Part shown: positions 1 through 9,314 of the stretch, in pieces
How positions within the stretch are numbered: position 1 is the first letter of the stretch
Layout of the letters: each line of letters starts with the position of its first letter
Assembly (NCBI GenBank): GCA_964442655.1
Contig: CAYTZM010000003.1
Location: 62,001 to 126,000 of the forward strand
Length of the DNA: 64,000 nt
Direction: 5' to 3'
DNA from: GCA-002727615 sp964442655
Lineage (GTDB): Bacteria > Pseudomonadota > Alphaproteobacteria > TMED109
Made by a program: the position numbers and the translations under genes
Notes under the pieces: generated by a model
What the model was told of the DNA's origin: nothing
Seen by the model: the letters and a program-made list of their open reading frames with translations, nothing else
Database searches by the model: none

Positions 1-46
1 CTTTTGTAAAAAAATTTATTAAGGATTAATAATTGGGAGAATATTA

Positions 47-826
47 ATGGATATGGGTTTAAAAGGAAAAACAGCAATTATTTGTGCTTCTAGTAGAGGT
101 TTGGGAAAAGGATGTGCTAAAGCGCTAGCTTCTGAAGGAGTTGATGTAATAATTAATGGTAGAGATGAGAAAGTTTTATCTAACACGGCTCATGAAATAA
201 GAAAATTATATGGTGTGAATGTTAAAGAATATTGTGCAGATATAACTACTCAAGATGCACAAAGTAAATTATTAGAAATATGTTCAGAGCCAGATATTTT
301 AGTAAATAATGCTGGAGGACCTCCTCCAGGAGACTTTAGAGATTGGGATAGAGACGATTGGATGAATGCTTGTATTGCTAATATGTTTACCCCTATAGAA
401 TTAATAAAAATATATGTGGATGGCATGGTAAATAGAAAATTTGGAAGAATAATTAATATTACATCTAGTTCTGTGAAAGCACCAATTGATATATTGGGTT
501 TGTCAAATGGTGCGAGAAGTGGTTTAACTGGTTTTGTAGCAGGAGTAGCTAGAAAAACGGTTATAAATAATGTAACGATTAATAATATTTTACCTGGACC
601 ATTTGATACAGATCGATTGAGGAGTGGATTTAAATTTGTATCAGAGAAGACAGGAAAAAGTATAGAAGAAATTAGAAATGTTAGAGCTTTGGAAAACCCT
701 TCAGGTCGCTTTGGTACTCCTGAAGAATTTGGTGCTGCTTGTACTTTTCTGTGTAGTATTCATGCAGGTTATATAACTGGTCAAAATTTACTTTTAGATG
801 GTGGAGCATATCCAGGAACATATTAA
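47..826 (+). CDS. SDR-family oxidoreductase, catalytically atypical
   Basis: Rossmann-fold short-chain dehydrogenase/reductase-like protein of 259 residues, normal for the family. The cofactor loop reads ASSRGLGKG (residues 14-22), NNAG is at 87-90, and a DGGAYPGT tail is present. The usual active-site Y-x-x-x-K is replaced: the aligned stretch is SNGAR, so Tyr becomes Ser153 and Lys becomes Arg157, although the upstream Ser run (140-142) remains. This matches the FabG-like subgroup known to lack a full catalytic tetrad, so the substrate is unknown and simple ketoreductase activity is doubtful. The start is supported by GGGAG about 8 nt upstream. It stands alone and converges on rnd. Confidence 0.88.
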   Translation: MDMGLKGKTAIICASSRGLGKGCAKALASEGVDVIINGRDEKVLSNTAHEIRKLYGVNVKEYCADITTQDAQSKLLEICSEPDILVNNAGGPPPGDFRDWDRDDWMNACIANMFTPIELIKIYVDGMVNRKFGRIINITSSSVKAPIDILGLSNGARSGLTGFVAGVARKTVINNVTINNILPGPFDTDRLRSGFKFVSEKTGKSIEEIRNVRALENPSGRFGTPEEFGAACTFLCSIHAGYITGQNLLLDGGAYPGTY

Positions 827-848
827 ATATAATTGATGCTTTATAGTT

Positions 849-1988
849 TTAATCTATTATTATTTTACCATTAATATTTTTTATTGAGGATTTTCCTTCA
901 ATGAATTTTAATGCTGCTGAACCAAATATTTGATATCTCCAACCTTTAAGTGATTTTACATTTTTTTTGCCTAAAGCTATATTTCTTATATCATCTTTAT
1001 TAGCTATTAAAAGGCTTGATATATTATTTTTTTCTGCTGAATTTAAAAGAATAATTTTTAATATCTCTAATAAGGATTTAGAAACTTTAATATCGTTATC
1101 ATTTTTATTATTAATAAAAGTTTTATTTGCTTTGATTTTAGCAATATTAATACTTTTTAATATTATTGTTTTTGTATTATTATCTATGTTGTTTAAGTTA
1201 ACCCCCCTTAAATATTGAAAGTTTTTAATGGAATTAGGAGGATTTTTTGCAATTTTTAAAATTATTTCGTCTCGAATAATTTTATTTTTAGGAATATTTA
1301 ATTTTTGAGCTAGTTTCTCCCTTGAAGCACTTATTTCTCTCACTATAGACAAAGTTTTTAAATTATTATGGTTAAATTTAATTTTTTTCCATGCTTCATA
1401 AGGTTTAGTAATATATAAATTTTTATTTTTAAAATTTTCTAATTCTTCTTTTATCCATTCAATCCGATTATTTTTTTTAATTGTTTTTACTAAATTTAAA
1501 TATATTTTAGATAGATGTGTTACATCAGATATAGCATATTTAATTTGGTTATTTGATAAAGGTCTTTTTTCCCAATTTGTAAATCTAATACTTTTATCTA
1601 TTTTTTTTCCTACAATATTCTTTACCAGATTTTCATAGCTAACAGAATCTCCATAACCGCAGGCCATTGCAGCTGATTGTGTATCAAATATTGGCTTAGG
1701 GACTTTTTTAATCAAATTAAAAATAATTTCAAAGTCTTGTCTGGGAGAATGGAATACTTTTATCATACTTTCTTTTATAAAAAGTTTATATATAGGTTTT
1801 AAATTAATATTTTTTATTAAAGGATCTATTGCCCAGCCATTTCCTTCGGTATCTCCAATTTGTATTAAACATAATTTAGGATAGTAATATTTTTCTCTAA
1901 TAAATTCAGTATCCACACAAATAAATTTTTCGTTTTTTAATTTGTTGCAGAGGTTTGCAATTTCATTAGAGGTTGTTATAAGTGACAT
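849..1988 (-). CDS. rnd: Ribonuclease D
   Basis: 3'-5' exoribonuclease of the DEDD superfamily, acting in tRNA 3' maturation and RNA turnover. Exo I is visible as VDTEFIRE (Asp26, Glu28), Exo II as SPRQDFEII, and Exo III as YAISDVTHL. An HRDC-like helical region follows at about 210-285. At 379 residues it is full length. It lies divergently to aspS with a 134-bp shared upstream region; the rnd/aspS pairing is common in Alphaproteobacteria. The C-terminal part is Lys/Asn-rich, as in many proteins here, reflecting AT pressure. Confidence 0.93.
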   Translation of the reverse strand: MSLITTSNEIANLCNKLKNEKFICVDTEFIREKYYYPKLCLIQIGDTEGNGWAIDPLIKNINLKPIYKLFIKESMIKVFHSPRQDFEIIFNLIKKVPKPIFDTQSAAMACGYGDSVSYENLVKNIVGKKIDKSIRFTNWEKRPLSNNQIKYAISDVTHLSKIYLNLVKTIKKNNRIEWIKEELENFKNKNLYITKPYEAWKKIKFNHNNLKTLSIVREISASREKLAQKLNIPKNKIIRDEIILKIAKNPPNSIKNFQYLRGVNLNNIDNNTKTIILKSINIAKIKANKTFINNKNDNDIKVSKSLLEILKIILLNSAEKNNISSLLIANKDDIRNIALGKKNVKSLKGWRYQIFGSAALKFIEGKSSIKNINGKIIID

Positions 1989-2122
1989 TTTATGAAAGTA
2001 ACATTAGATTTGTTAGTTATCAACAAAAGTAAATATTTTGATTTGTATTATTTTCTATTTTCTCTAAAAGATTATTAATATATATATTGAATTAAGATAA
2101 TTATAAAGGTAAGGATATTATT

Positions 2123-3907
2123 ATGCATCTTTATCGTTCACACAACTGCGGAGAGTTATCATCTAATAATATAGGTGAAGACGTAAAATTGTCTGGTTGG
2201 GTTGATAGAAAAAGAGATCATGGAGGTTTATTATTTATAGATTTGCGTGATCATTTTGGTCTTATTCAATTAGTAGTTGATAATGATAGTGAGTTTTTTA
2301 ATAGTTGTGAGCAAGTAAAACTTGAAAGTGTTATTACAGTAAAAGGAAATGTAATTAAGCGTTCAGATGATCTAATCAATAAGAAACTAAAAACTGGTGA
2401 AATAGAAGTAAATATAAAACAATTTAAAGTTGAATCACCGTCTGATATTTTGCCAATGCCTGTCTCAGGAGAACATGATTTAGGTGAAGAACAAAGGTTA
2501 AAAAATAGATTTTTAGATTTAAGACGAACGAAGATGCAAAAAAATATGATATTAAGATCAAAAGTTATTGATTCAATTAGAAAAAGAATGGTTGAGAAAG
2601 GCTTTTATGAATTTCAAACTCCCATCTTAACAGCATCTTCTCCTGAGGGAGCAAGGGATTTTTTGGTTCCTTCTAGACTTAACCAAGGTAAATTTTATGC
2701 TTTACCACAAGCTCCTCAGCAGTTTAAACAATTAATAATGGCTTCAGGTTTTGATAAATATTTTCAAATAGCTCCATGTTTTAGGGATGAAGATGCTAGA
2801 GCGGATAGAAGCCCAGGAGAGTTTTATCAATTAGATATGGAGATGTCTTTTGCTACTCAGGATGATGTGTTTAATGTTATAGAGCCAGTACTTTATGGAT
2901 TATTTAAAGAGTTTTCTAATTGGGATATTACTTCTATTCCATTTCCTAGAATAAAATATAAAGATGCTTTATTAAAATATGGAACGGATAAACCTGATCT
3001 AAGAAACCCTTTAGAAATATGTGATGTAACAGAATCATTTTTAAAGGATGGAGTCATTTTTAAGGCCTTTTTAAGTGAAATAGAAAAAGGTTCAGTAGTA
3101 AGGGCTATAAATGTTCCGTCCGTTGTTGATAAACCTAGATCGTTTTTTGATAAGTTAAATTCTTGGGCACAAGAGCAGGGGCAACCTGGGTTAGGTTATA
3201 TTTTATTCTCTAACAGTGAGACTAAAGGCCCTATAGCAAAGTTTTTAAGTTCATCAAGTATAGAGAGTATGAAAAAAATTGCAGGTTCTAATGATGGAGA
3301 TGCATTATTTTTTATATGTAATAAAGAAGTAGAGGCATCATTATTTGCGGGAAAAGTTAGAATGCGAATAGCAGAAGAATTAGATCTTATTGAGAAGAAT
3401 GTATATAAATTTTGTTGGACTATTGATTTTCCAATGTATGAATTAGATGAAAAAACCGATAAGATTATCTTTAGTCATAATCCTTTTTCAATGCCTCAAG
3501 GAGGCATGGAAAGTCTCGAGACAAAAAACCCATTAGATATTCTTGCATGGCAATATGATATTATATGTAATGGAATAGAATTATCTTCTGGTGCAATTAG
3601 AAATCATAAAACAGATATAATGGAAAAAGCTTTTAGTATAGCTGGATATGATAAGGAGGAGTTAAAAGTGCGTTTTGGTGCTCTTTATAATGCTTTTAAG
3701 TATGGAGCTCCTCCACATGGAGGAATAGCACCTGGAATTGATAGAATTATAATGCTACTTGCTAATGAACCTAATATTAGAGAGGTTATAATGTTTCCTA
3801 TGAACCAACAAGCACAAGACTTATTAATGAATGCTCCTTCAGATGTAGATGATGATCAACTAAAGGAATTGGCTTTAAAAATTAATAAATTGAAAAGAGA
3901 AGAATAA
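2123..3907 (+). CDS. aspS: Aspartyl-tRNA synthetase (probably non-discriminating Asp/Asn)
   Basis: Class II aminoacyl-tRNA synthetase charging tRNA-Asp, 594 residues with the bacterial-type GAD insertion. An N-terminal OB fold binds the anticodon ([11 protein letters not shown]). Motif 2 is [17 protein letters not shown] and motif 3 is [13 protein letters not shown]. His33 in the RDHGG loop matches the His reported for non-discriminating enzymes such as that of Pseudomonas aeruginosa, which also form Asp-tRNA-Asn for amidation by GatCAB; that specificity is inferred. The start is supported by AAGGA 8 nt upstream. Its stop lies one base from the stop of the convergent reductase gene. Confidence 0.96.
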   Translation: MHLYRSHNCGELSSNNIGEDVKLSGWVDRKRDHGGLLFIDLRDHFGLIQLVVDNDSEFFNSCEQVKLESVITVKGNVIKRSDDLINKKLKTGEIEVNIKQFKVESPSDILPMPVSGEHDLGEEQRLKNRFLDLRRTKMQKNMILRSKVIDSIRKRMVEKGFYEFQTPILTASSPEGARDFLVPSRLNQGKFYALPQAPQQFKQLIMASGFDKYFQIAPCFRDEDARADRSPGEFYQLDMEMSFATQDDVFNVIEPVLYGLFKEFSNWDITSIPFPRIKYKDALLKYGTDKPDLRNPLEICDVTESFLKDGVIFKAFLSEIEKGSVVRAINVPSVVDKPRSFFDKLNSWAQEQGQPGLGYILFSNSETKGPIAKFLSSSSIESMKKIAGSNDGDALFFICNKEVEASLFAGKVRMRIAEELDLIEKNVYKFCWTIDFPMYELDEKTDKIIFSHNPFSMPQGGMESLETKNPLDILAWQYDIICNGIELSSGAIRNHKTDIMEKAFSIAGYDKEELKVRFGALYNAFKYGAPPHGGIAPGIDRIIMLLANEPNIREVIMFPMNQQAQDLLMNAPSDVDDDQLKELALKINKLKREE

Positions 3908-3908
3908 A

Positions 3909-4919
3909 TTACTCAGAAACTTTTATTAATAATTTGCCAAAATTTTTCCCATTCATTAAACCTATAAAAGCATCTGGTGCATTTTCTAACCCTTCTATAA
4001 TATCTTCTTTGTATATAATTTTTTCTTCCTTTATCCATTTAGCCATTCTTTTAACAGCTATATGGTATTTTTGGGCAAATTGAAACACTAGAAAACCTTC
4101 TGTAGTTGCTTGGTTAGTTAACATGGATCGATGAGTTCTTAATCCTGGTTCAGGTTTCGTTAAATTATATTGAGAAATTACACCGCAAACTGCTACTCTC
4201 GCATAGTTAGCGAGTTGATTAATAACTGAGTCAGTAATTTTTCCTCCTACATTATCAAAATAAACATTAATTCCATCAGGGCAATATTCTGCTAATTTTT
4301 TATCAATATTTTCAGTTTTATAATCAATAGCTGCATCAAAATTAAGTGTTTCAGTTATAAAAGAACATTTTTTCTTTCCGCCTGCTATGCCTATAACATG
4401 ACAGCCAGCTATTTTAGCTATTTGGCCAACCAATTGTCCTACAGCCCCTGATGCAGCAGAAACTACTACTGTATCTCCAGGAATTGGCTTACCTATGTGT
4501 AATAGACCAAAAAATGCCGTCATGCCAGGCATCCCAAGTACGCCTACTGCTGTTTGAATAGGAGCAAGGTTAGGATCAATTTTCCTAATGGATGAAGGTG
4601 TAGCAATAGCGTATTCTTGCCAGCCTAAAGTAAACCCCTCTACTATGTCACCTTCTTTATATTGTTCAGTATTAGAATTTATTATTTTTCCAACAGCTCC
4701 GCCTAATATAACATCTCCTTCATTAAGAGAGGCAGCATAGCTTTTTGCTGTACTCATTCTCCCTCTCATATATGGATCTAAAGATAACCATATTATTTTA
4801 ATTAGCACTTCTCCATGTCTAAGCTCTGGCAAGGAGGATTCTATTATTTTAAAGTTTTCTAAAGTAGGCATACCTATTGGTCTAGTTTTCATTATCACTT
4901 GTCTATTAATCTGTGTCAT
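3909..4919 (-). CDS. NADP-dependent medium-chain oxidoreductase (CurA/PTGR-like)
   Basis: Zinc-independent medium-chain dehydrogenase/reductase related to 2-alkenal and curcumin reductases, which reduce activated double bonds with NADPH. It has the signature SLDPYMRGRM near the N terminus and a nucleotide-binding AASGAVGQLVGQIAK. I place the start at the internal ATG (4919), giving 336 residues, because AAAGGA lies 6 nt upstream of it and the protein then begins MTQINRQ, a normal family N terminus; the upstream ATG at 4934 has no such site. It is followed closely upstream by thiSG on the same strand. The substrate cannot be told from sequence. Confidence 0.9.
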   Translation of the reverse strand: MTQINRQVIMKTRPIGMPTLENFKIIESSLPELRHGEVLIKIIWLSLDPYMRGRMSTAKSYAASLNEGDVILGGAVGKIINSNTEQYKEGDIVEGFTLGWQEYAIATPSSIRKIDPNLAPIQTAVGVLGMPGMTAFFGLLHIGKPIPGDTVVVSAASGAVGQLVGQIAKIAGCHVIGIAGGKKKCSFITETLNFDAAIDYKTENIDKKLAEYCPDGINVYFDNVGGKITDSVINQLANYARVAVCGVISQYNLTKPEPGLRTHRSMLTNQATTEGFLVFQFAQKYHIAVKRMAKWIKEEKIIYKEDIIEGLENAPDAFIGLMNGKNFGKLLIKVSE

Positions 4920-4937
4920 AATTATTCCTTTCATAAG

Positions 4938-5924
4938 TTAAAAATCTTTTTTTGGTGAACTCGCTATAGCAAATTCATTAATTTTCATTCTACCAGATAA
5001 ATATGCTTTTCTTCCTGCTTTAACTGCATATTTCATAGATTCTCCCATATATATTGGGTCTTTAGCGAGTGCTATTGCAGAATTTACTAATACAGCTGAA
5101 CATCCTAATTCCATTGCAATGCACGCATCAGAAGCTGTCCCAATTCCGGCATCAACTATTATGGGTAATTTGCTTTGTTGTATAATCATTTTTATATTAA
5201 ATGTATTTTGAATACCGATACCTGATCCTATTAGAGAGCCCATTGGCATAATTGCTGAACATCCTTCATTTTCTAATTCTTGAGCAAGGATAGGATCGTC
5301 CGAACAATAAACTAAAACTTTAAAATTATCTCTTACTAATAATTTAGTAGCTTTTAAAGTTTCTATCATATTTGGATATAAATTTTTACTATTTCCTATT
5401 ATTTCAAGTTTTACTAGATTCCAACCTCCTGCTTCTCTTGCTAATTGTAAAGTTCTAACAGCTTCTTCAGCATTATGGCATCCTGCTGTATTTGGAAGGT
5501 AAGTATATTTTTTAGGGTCGATAACGTCTGTAATTTTTGGCATATTTGGTTTAGATATATTTACTCTTCTAACTGCGACAGTAATAATCTTTGCACCAGA
5601 TGCTTTTAAGGCAGCAAGGTTTTCAGTAAAACTTTTAAATTTACCACTTCCTATTATCAATCTGGAATTAAAATATTTGTTAGCTAATTTAAAATTATCT
5701 TTTTTTATATTAGATATTTGCCCACCTCCAATAAAATTAACAATTTCTATTTTATCATTGTTTTTTAGTTTATAATTCATATAATCAGTTTTGTTTATTA
5801 TTTCTCTATTAATTTCAATAGCAATATTTTTTTTATCAATTTTTAGAAATTTTAGTAGATCATTTAAGTTATCTACTTTAACTATTTTATTTTCACCATT
5901 AACTATTATTTTTATTGTATTCAT
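4938..5924 (-). CDS. thiSG: ThiS-ThiG fusion: sulfur carrier plus thiazole synthase
   Basis: Single 328-residue frame joining the thiamine sulfur carrier ThiS (about 1-68, ubiquitin-like fold, ending NFIGGG at 63-68) to thiazole synthase ThiG (about 75-328). ThiG joins 1-deoxyxylulose 5-phosphate, dehydroglycine and ThiS-thiocarboxylate into the thiazole phosphate. The expected imine-forming lysine is Lys172 in VKLEIIG. The phosphate-binding segments near PMGSLIGSG and VDAGIGTASDA are present. In stand-alone ThiS the GG is the extreme C terminus and must be free to be adenylated; here about 7 linker residues follow. No ribosome-binding site is obvious. It is divergent from aroQ. Other thi genes (thiD, thiE) lie elsewhere in the window. 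Confidence 0.93.
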   Translation of the reverse strand: MNTIKIIVNGENKIVKVDNLNDLLKFLKIDKKNIAIEINREIINKTDYMNYKLKNNDKIEIVNFIGGGQISNIKKDNFKLANKYFNSRLIIGSGKFKSFTENLAALKASGAKIITVAVRRVNISKPNMPKITDVIDPKKYTYLPNTAGCHNAEEAVRTLQLAREAGGWNLVKLEIIGNSKNLYPNMIETLKATKLLVRDNFKVLVYCSDDPILAQELENEGCSAIMPMGSLIGSGIGIQNTFNIKMIIQQSKLPIIVDAGIGTASDACIAMELGCSAVLVNSAIALAKDPIYMGESMKYAVKAGRKAYLSGRMKINEFAIASSPKKDF

Positions 5925-5963
5925 TTTTTAATATTATCATTTATTAGTTATTTTAATATAATG

Positions 5964-5990
5964 TATGTTACTAAATATGTTATGTATGTT
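5964..5990. repeat. Three direct TATGTT repeats in the thiSG/aroQ divergent region
   Basis: TATGTT occurs at 5964, 5976 and 5985 within the 94-bp gap between the divergent thiSG and aroQ genes. It could be an operator, but in DNA this AT-rich a chance origin is quite possible. The gap is too short for a complete TPP riboswitch and shows no CTGAGA element. Confidence 0.25.
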
Positions 5991-6018
5991 TTATAAATAG
6001 ATACTATAGGACTTTTTT

Positions 6019-6468
6019 ATGAATAAATTAAGTAAAATTTTAGTTATAAATGGACCAAACCTTAACCTTTTGGGTGATAGAGAAGAAAATATTTATGGAA
6101 CTTATACTTTAAAAGAGATAGAAAAAAAATTAGTTAAAATAGGTAATGATAGTAGTTATAAAGTTGATTGTTTTCAGAGTAATATTGAAGGAGAAATAAT
6201 AAATTGTATTCAAAAATCTTATAAATTATATTTAGGTATTATCATAAATGCAGGTGGATATTCTCATACTTCTATAGCTATTATGGATGCTCTTAAGATA
6301 TTTAAAGGCCCTGTAATAGAAGTTCATATGAGTAATATTTATGCAAGAGAAAAATTTAGAAACCACTCGTATGTCTCTTATGTAGTTAATGGTAGTATAT
6401 GCGGGCTAGGAGAGATGGGTTATGAGCTTGCTTTAAATTCAATTATATATTTAATAACATCAGAATAA
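6019..6468 (+). CDS. aroQ: 3-dehydroquinate dehydratase, type II
   Basis: Shikimate-pathway enzyme converting 3-dehydroquinate to 3-dehydroshikimate; the type II enzyme is a small dodecameric protein. At 149 residues the length is typical. Diagnostic blocks are INGPNLNLLGDRE with the catalytic Tyr of IYG just after, NAGGYSHTSIAI, and EVHMSNIYAREKFR with the catalytic His region. AGGA 6 nt before the ATG supports the start. It heads an aroQ-accB-accC-aat run; aroQ next to accBC is widespread in Proteobacteria. aroC, a later step, is at 60.6 kb. Confidence 0.95.
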   Translation: MNKLSKILVINGPNLNLLGDREENIYGTYTLKEIEKKLVKIGNDSSYKVDCFQSNIEGEIINCIQKSYKLYLGIIINAGGYSHTSIAIMDALKIFKGPVIEVHMSNIYAREKFRNHSYVSYVVNGSICGLGEMGYELALNSIIYLITSE

Positions 6469-6489
6469 ATTTTAATTTTGGAGAATTAG

Positions 6490-6945
6490 ATGAGTAGAAT
6501 TTCATTAGATAAAGAATTAATTAAAAACTTATCAGATCTGCTAGAAAAAAATAATTTAAGTGAAATTACAGTTACACAAGGAAGACATTCTGTAAAGGTA
6601 GCAAGGCAATTTGGTTCAGAAGGAATAATAGATTATGAGATAATATCAAAAGGTGATAAAAAAACGATCAAAAACAATAATAAAGATGTTGAAAATATAG
6701 AGGATGCAGGGGCAGTTAAGTCGCCTATGGTAGGCACAGTTTATTTAGCATCGGCTCCAGATGCTAAACCATTTATTTCAGTTGGTAAATCTGTAAAAGA
6801 AGGAGATCAATTATTTATTATAGAAGCTATGAAGACTATGAATCCGGTGAAGTCGCCTTATAATGGAATTATTAAAAAAATTATTGTAAAAAATGAAGCA
6901 CCAGTAGAATATGATGAAGTCTTAGCTTCTATTGAAATATCTTAA
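6490..6945 (+). CDS. accB: Biotin carboxyl carrier protein of acetyl-CoA carboxylase
   Basis: Carries biotin between the biotin carboxylase and carboxyltransferase halves of acetyl-CoA carboxylase, the first step of fatty acid synthesis. It is 151 residues: an N-terminal helical region, a flexible Lys/Asn/Asp-rich linker (about 52-75), and a C-terminal biotinyl domain with the biotinylation motif EAMKTMN (Lys115). GGAG lies upstream of the ATG. It sits 11 bp before accC and is certainly co-transcribed with it. Confidence 0.95.
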   Translation: MSRISLDKELIKNLSDLLEKNNLSEITVTQGRHSVKVARQFGSEGIIDYEIISKGDKKTIKNNNKDVENIEDAGAVKSPMVGTVYLASAPDAKPFISVGKSVKEGDQLFIIEAMKTMNPVKSPYNGIIKKIIVKNEAPVEYDEVLASIEIS

Positions 6946-6956
6946 AGTAATTTAAA

Positions 6957-8303
6957 GTGATTAAAAAAGTTTTAATAGCTAACAGAGGTGAAATAGCTTT
7001 AAGAATTCTTAGAGCATGTCGGGAAATGAAAATACAAACTGTTGCTATTCATTCAACTGCTGATGAAAATGCTATGCATGTTAGGTTGGCAGATGAAAGT
7101 GTTTGTATTGGCCCGGCGCCTGCTAGAAAGAGTTATCTAAATATATCTGCTATTATAGCGGCAGCAGAAGTAACTGGTGCCGATGCAATTCATCCTGGTT
7201 ATGGTTTTTTGTCAGAAAATGCCAGGTTTGCAGAAATAATAGATGAACATGGTATTACTTTTATAGGTCCTAAACCTGAACATATTTTAGTAATGGGAGA
7301 TAAAGTTTCAGCTAGAGTTGCTATGGAAAAACTTGGTATTCCTGTAGTTCCTGGTTCAGAGGGAGCTGTAAATAGTTTAAAAAAATTAAAAGTAGTAGCA
7401 AAATCTATAGGTTTTCCAGTTTTAATAAAAGCTGCTTCTGGTGGGGGTGGTAAAGGAATGAAAGTAGCTAAGAATATGAATGAAATACAGGAGGCTTGGA
7501 ATTTGGCTAGGGCAGAAGCTAAGTCAGGTTTTGGCGATGATACTGTATATCTTGAAAAATATTTAGCTAATCCTAGACATATAGAATTTCAATTATTTGC
7601 GGATAATTATGGAAATGTAGTTCATTTTGGAGAGAGAGATTGCTCTTTGCAAAGACGTCATCAAAAAGTTTTAGAGGAAGCGCCTTCTCCAGCAATAACC
7701 AATACAGCAAGAGTGAAGATAAGCAGGATAATAGTTAAAGCTGTAAAAAAATTAGGATATTTGGGTGCGGGTACTTTTGAAATGCTATATGAAAAAGGTA
7801 AATTTTATTTTATTGAAATGAATACACGTATACAAGTAGAGCATCCTATAACTGAAATGATATCTGGTATTGATCTAGTAAAAGAACAAATTAATGTTGC
7901 ATCTGGTAAAAAGTTATCAATAAAGCAAAAAGATATAAAGTTTAATGGTCATTCAATAGAGTGTAGGATAAATTCAGAAGACTCAGAAACCTTTATTCCT
8001 AATGCGGGTTCATTAAAGCATTATCATGCTCCTGGAGGTTTGGGTGTTAGGGTTGATTCTGCTTTATATTCTGGTTATAAAATACCGCCACACTATGATA
8101 GTTTAATTTCAAAACTAATAGTTCATGCCAATACTAGAGAAGAAGCAATTTTAAAATTAGATAGGGCTATATCAGAATATGTAATAGAAGGTATAAAAAC
8201 TACTCTTCCGTTACATAAGAAAATTATTGAAACTGCTGAATTTTTAAATGGTAATTATGATATTAGGTGGTTAGAAAATTTTTTAAATATAGATAATGAA
8301 TAA
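6957..8303 (+). CDS. accC: Biotin carboxylase of acetyl-CoA carboxylase
   Basis: ATP-grasp enzyme that carboxylates biotin on AccB. It is 448 residues, family length. It begins IKKVLIANRGEIALRILRA, has the glycine-rich ATP loop AASGGGGKGMKVA, and the metal/bicarbonate region FIEMNTRIQVEHPITE. The start codon is GTG; no ATG fits the family N terminus. The last 8 bases overlap the start of aat. Confidence 0.96.
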   Translation: MIKKVLIANRGEIALRILRACREMKIQTVAIHSTADENAMHVRLADESVCIGPAPARKSYLNISAIIAAAEVTGADAIHPGYGFLSENARFAEIIDEHGITFIGPKPEHILVMGDKVSARVAMEKLGIPVVPGSEGAVNSLKKLKVVAKSIGFPVLIKAASGGGGKGMKVAKNMNEIQEAWNLARAEAKSGFGDDTVYLEKYLANPRHIEFQLFADNYGNVVHFGERDCSLQRRHQKVLEEAPSPAITNTARVKISRIIVKAVKKLGYLGAGTFEMLYEKGKFYFIEMNTRIQVEHPITEMISGIDLVKEQINVASGKKLSIKQKDIKFNGHSIECRINSEDSETFIPNAGSLKHYHAPGGLGVRVDSALYSGYKIPPHYDSLISKLIVHANTREEAILKLDRAISEYVIEGIKTTLPLHKKIIETAEFLNGNYDIRWLENFLNIDNE

Positions 8304-8970
8304 TACAAATAATTTATATAAAACAATTAGTGTAGACAAAATTATAAATGGTTATAAGGTTGGAATTTTTCCAATGGCAGAAGATAAGAATAGTAAAGAT
8401 ATATTTTGGGTTAGCCCCCAAAAAAGAGGTGTTATTAATCTTGAAAAATTATCTATTGGAAGAAATTTAAAAAAATTAATTAATAAAAACACATATATAT
8501 TAAAGGTAGATACAGATTTTATTGGTGTAATAGAGGGTTGTGCAAGTATAGGGTCTAAAAGAGAAAACACTTGGATAAATTCTAGTATTATGGATGCATA
8601 TATTAATTTGCATTATCAAGGTTATGCTCATAGTGTTGAATGTTATTCTAATAATTTGTTAGTAGGAGGATTGTATGGTGTATCATTGGGGGGAATATTT
8701 TTTGGTGAAAGTATGTTTAGTATTGCCCCTGAAGCTAGTAAAATCTCTTTACTCCATCTAATGGAAAGATTGAAAATAGGAAATTTTTCTATTTTAGATA
8801 CTCAGTTTATTACCGATCATTTAAAAAAATTTGGTGCAATTGAAGTTAATCAGAAAGAATTTTTAAAAATGTTAAAAGATGCTTTAAAAATTAAAGCTAA
8901 TTTTTTTAAAATGTCACCAGTAGGAGCTTTAGATGAATCTTTTTATCCTAAAATCAAGAATTTTAAATAA
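8296..8970 (+). CDS. aat: Leucyl/phenylalanyl-tRNA-protein transferase
   Basis: Adds Leu or Phe from charged tRNA to proteins with N-terminal Lys or Arg, marking them for ClpS/ClpAP degradation (N-end rule). It is 224 residues, with the family blocks GIFPMAED, WVSPQKRG, YAHSVECY, LVGGLYGVSLGGIFFGESMF and LDTQFITDHLKKFGA. It overlaps accC by 8 bp, so is translationally coupled. It ends 2 bp from the convergent DUF2155 gene; accC-aat followed by DUF2155 and NDUFA12 is an alphaproteobacterial arrangement. Confidence 0.95.
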   Translation: MNNTNNLYKTISVDKIINGYKVGIFPMAEDKNSKDIFWVSPQKRGVINLEKLSIGRNLKKLINKNTYILKVDTDFIGVIEGCASIGSKRENTWINSSIMDAYINLHYQGYAHSVECYSNNLLVGGLYGVSLGGIFFGESMFSIAPEASKISLLHLMERLKIGNFSILDTQFITDHLKKFGAIEVNQKEFLKMLKDALKIKANFFKMSPVGALDESFYPKIKNFK

Positions 8971-8972
8971 CT

Positions 8973-9311
8973 TTATTCACAATTGATTAGTTTTATTGAA
9001 TATATAGGATGTAAAAATTGAGATATGCTTGTATTTTTAGATAAGATCCATGCTTTAAATAAAATTCTTTTCTTTATTTTTTCATTTATAATAATAAATG
9101 CTGCGAATTCTCTATTTTTTATGCATTTATTTACTGTTATTTCTAAATTTTTATGTTTGAAGTTTTCTTTTAATTTACCAGTATATATATAATTTTTTCC
9201 TGTTATTTTATTAATTAACTTGATTGTTATATGAGAAAAATCCGATGATGAACTTGTATTACAAAAACAAAAACAAATAATTATATTTATAAGTATATAT
9301 TTTATACGCAA
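8973..9311 (-). CDS. DUF2155 domain exported protein
   Basis: Small alphaproteobacterial protein of unknown function, 112 residues. A hydrophobic N terminus (about 4-20) looks like a signal peptide; there is no clean lipobox. The C-terminal half carries the DUF2155 hallmarks: NREFAAFIII, then FKAWIL (the family's conserved Trp region), then FLHPIYSIKLINC with a terminal Cys. Its place beside aat and NDUFA12 is the usual one and supports the assignment. A role linked to the envelope or complex I assembly has no direct evidence. Confidence 0.8.
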   Translation of the reverse strand: MRIKYILINIIICFCFCNTSSSSDFSHITIKLINKITGKNYIYTGKLKENFKHKNLEITVNKCIKNREFAAFIIINEKIKKRILFKAWILSKNTSISQFLHPIYSIKLINCE

Positions 9312-9314
9312 TGT

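Noticed and set aside
5925..6018. TPP riboswitch before thiSG
   Set aside because: The gap is 94 bp, shared with aroQ, and has none of the conserved TPP-aptamer strings.
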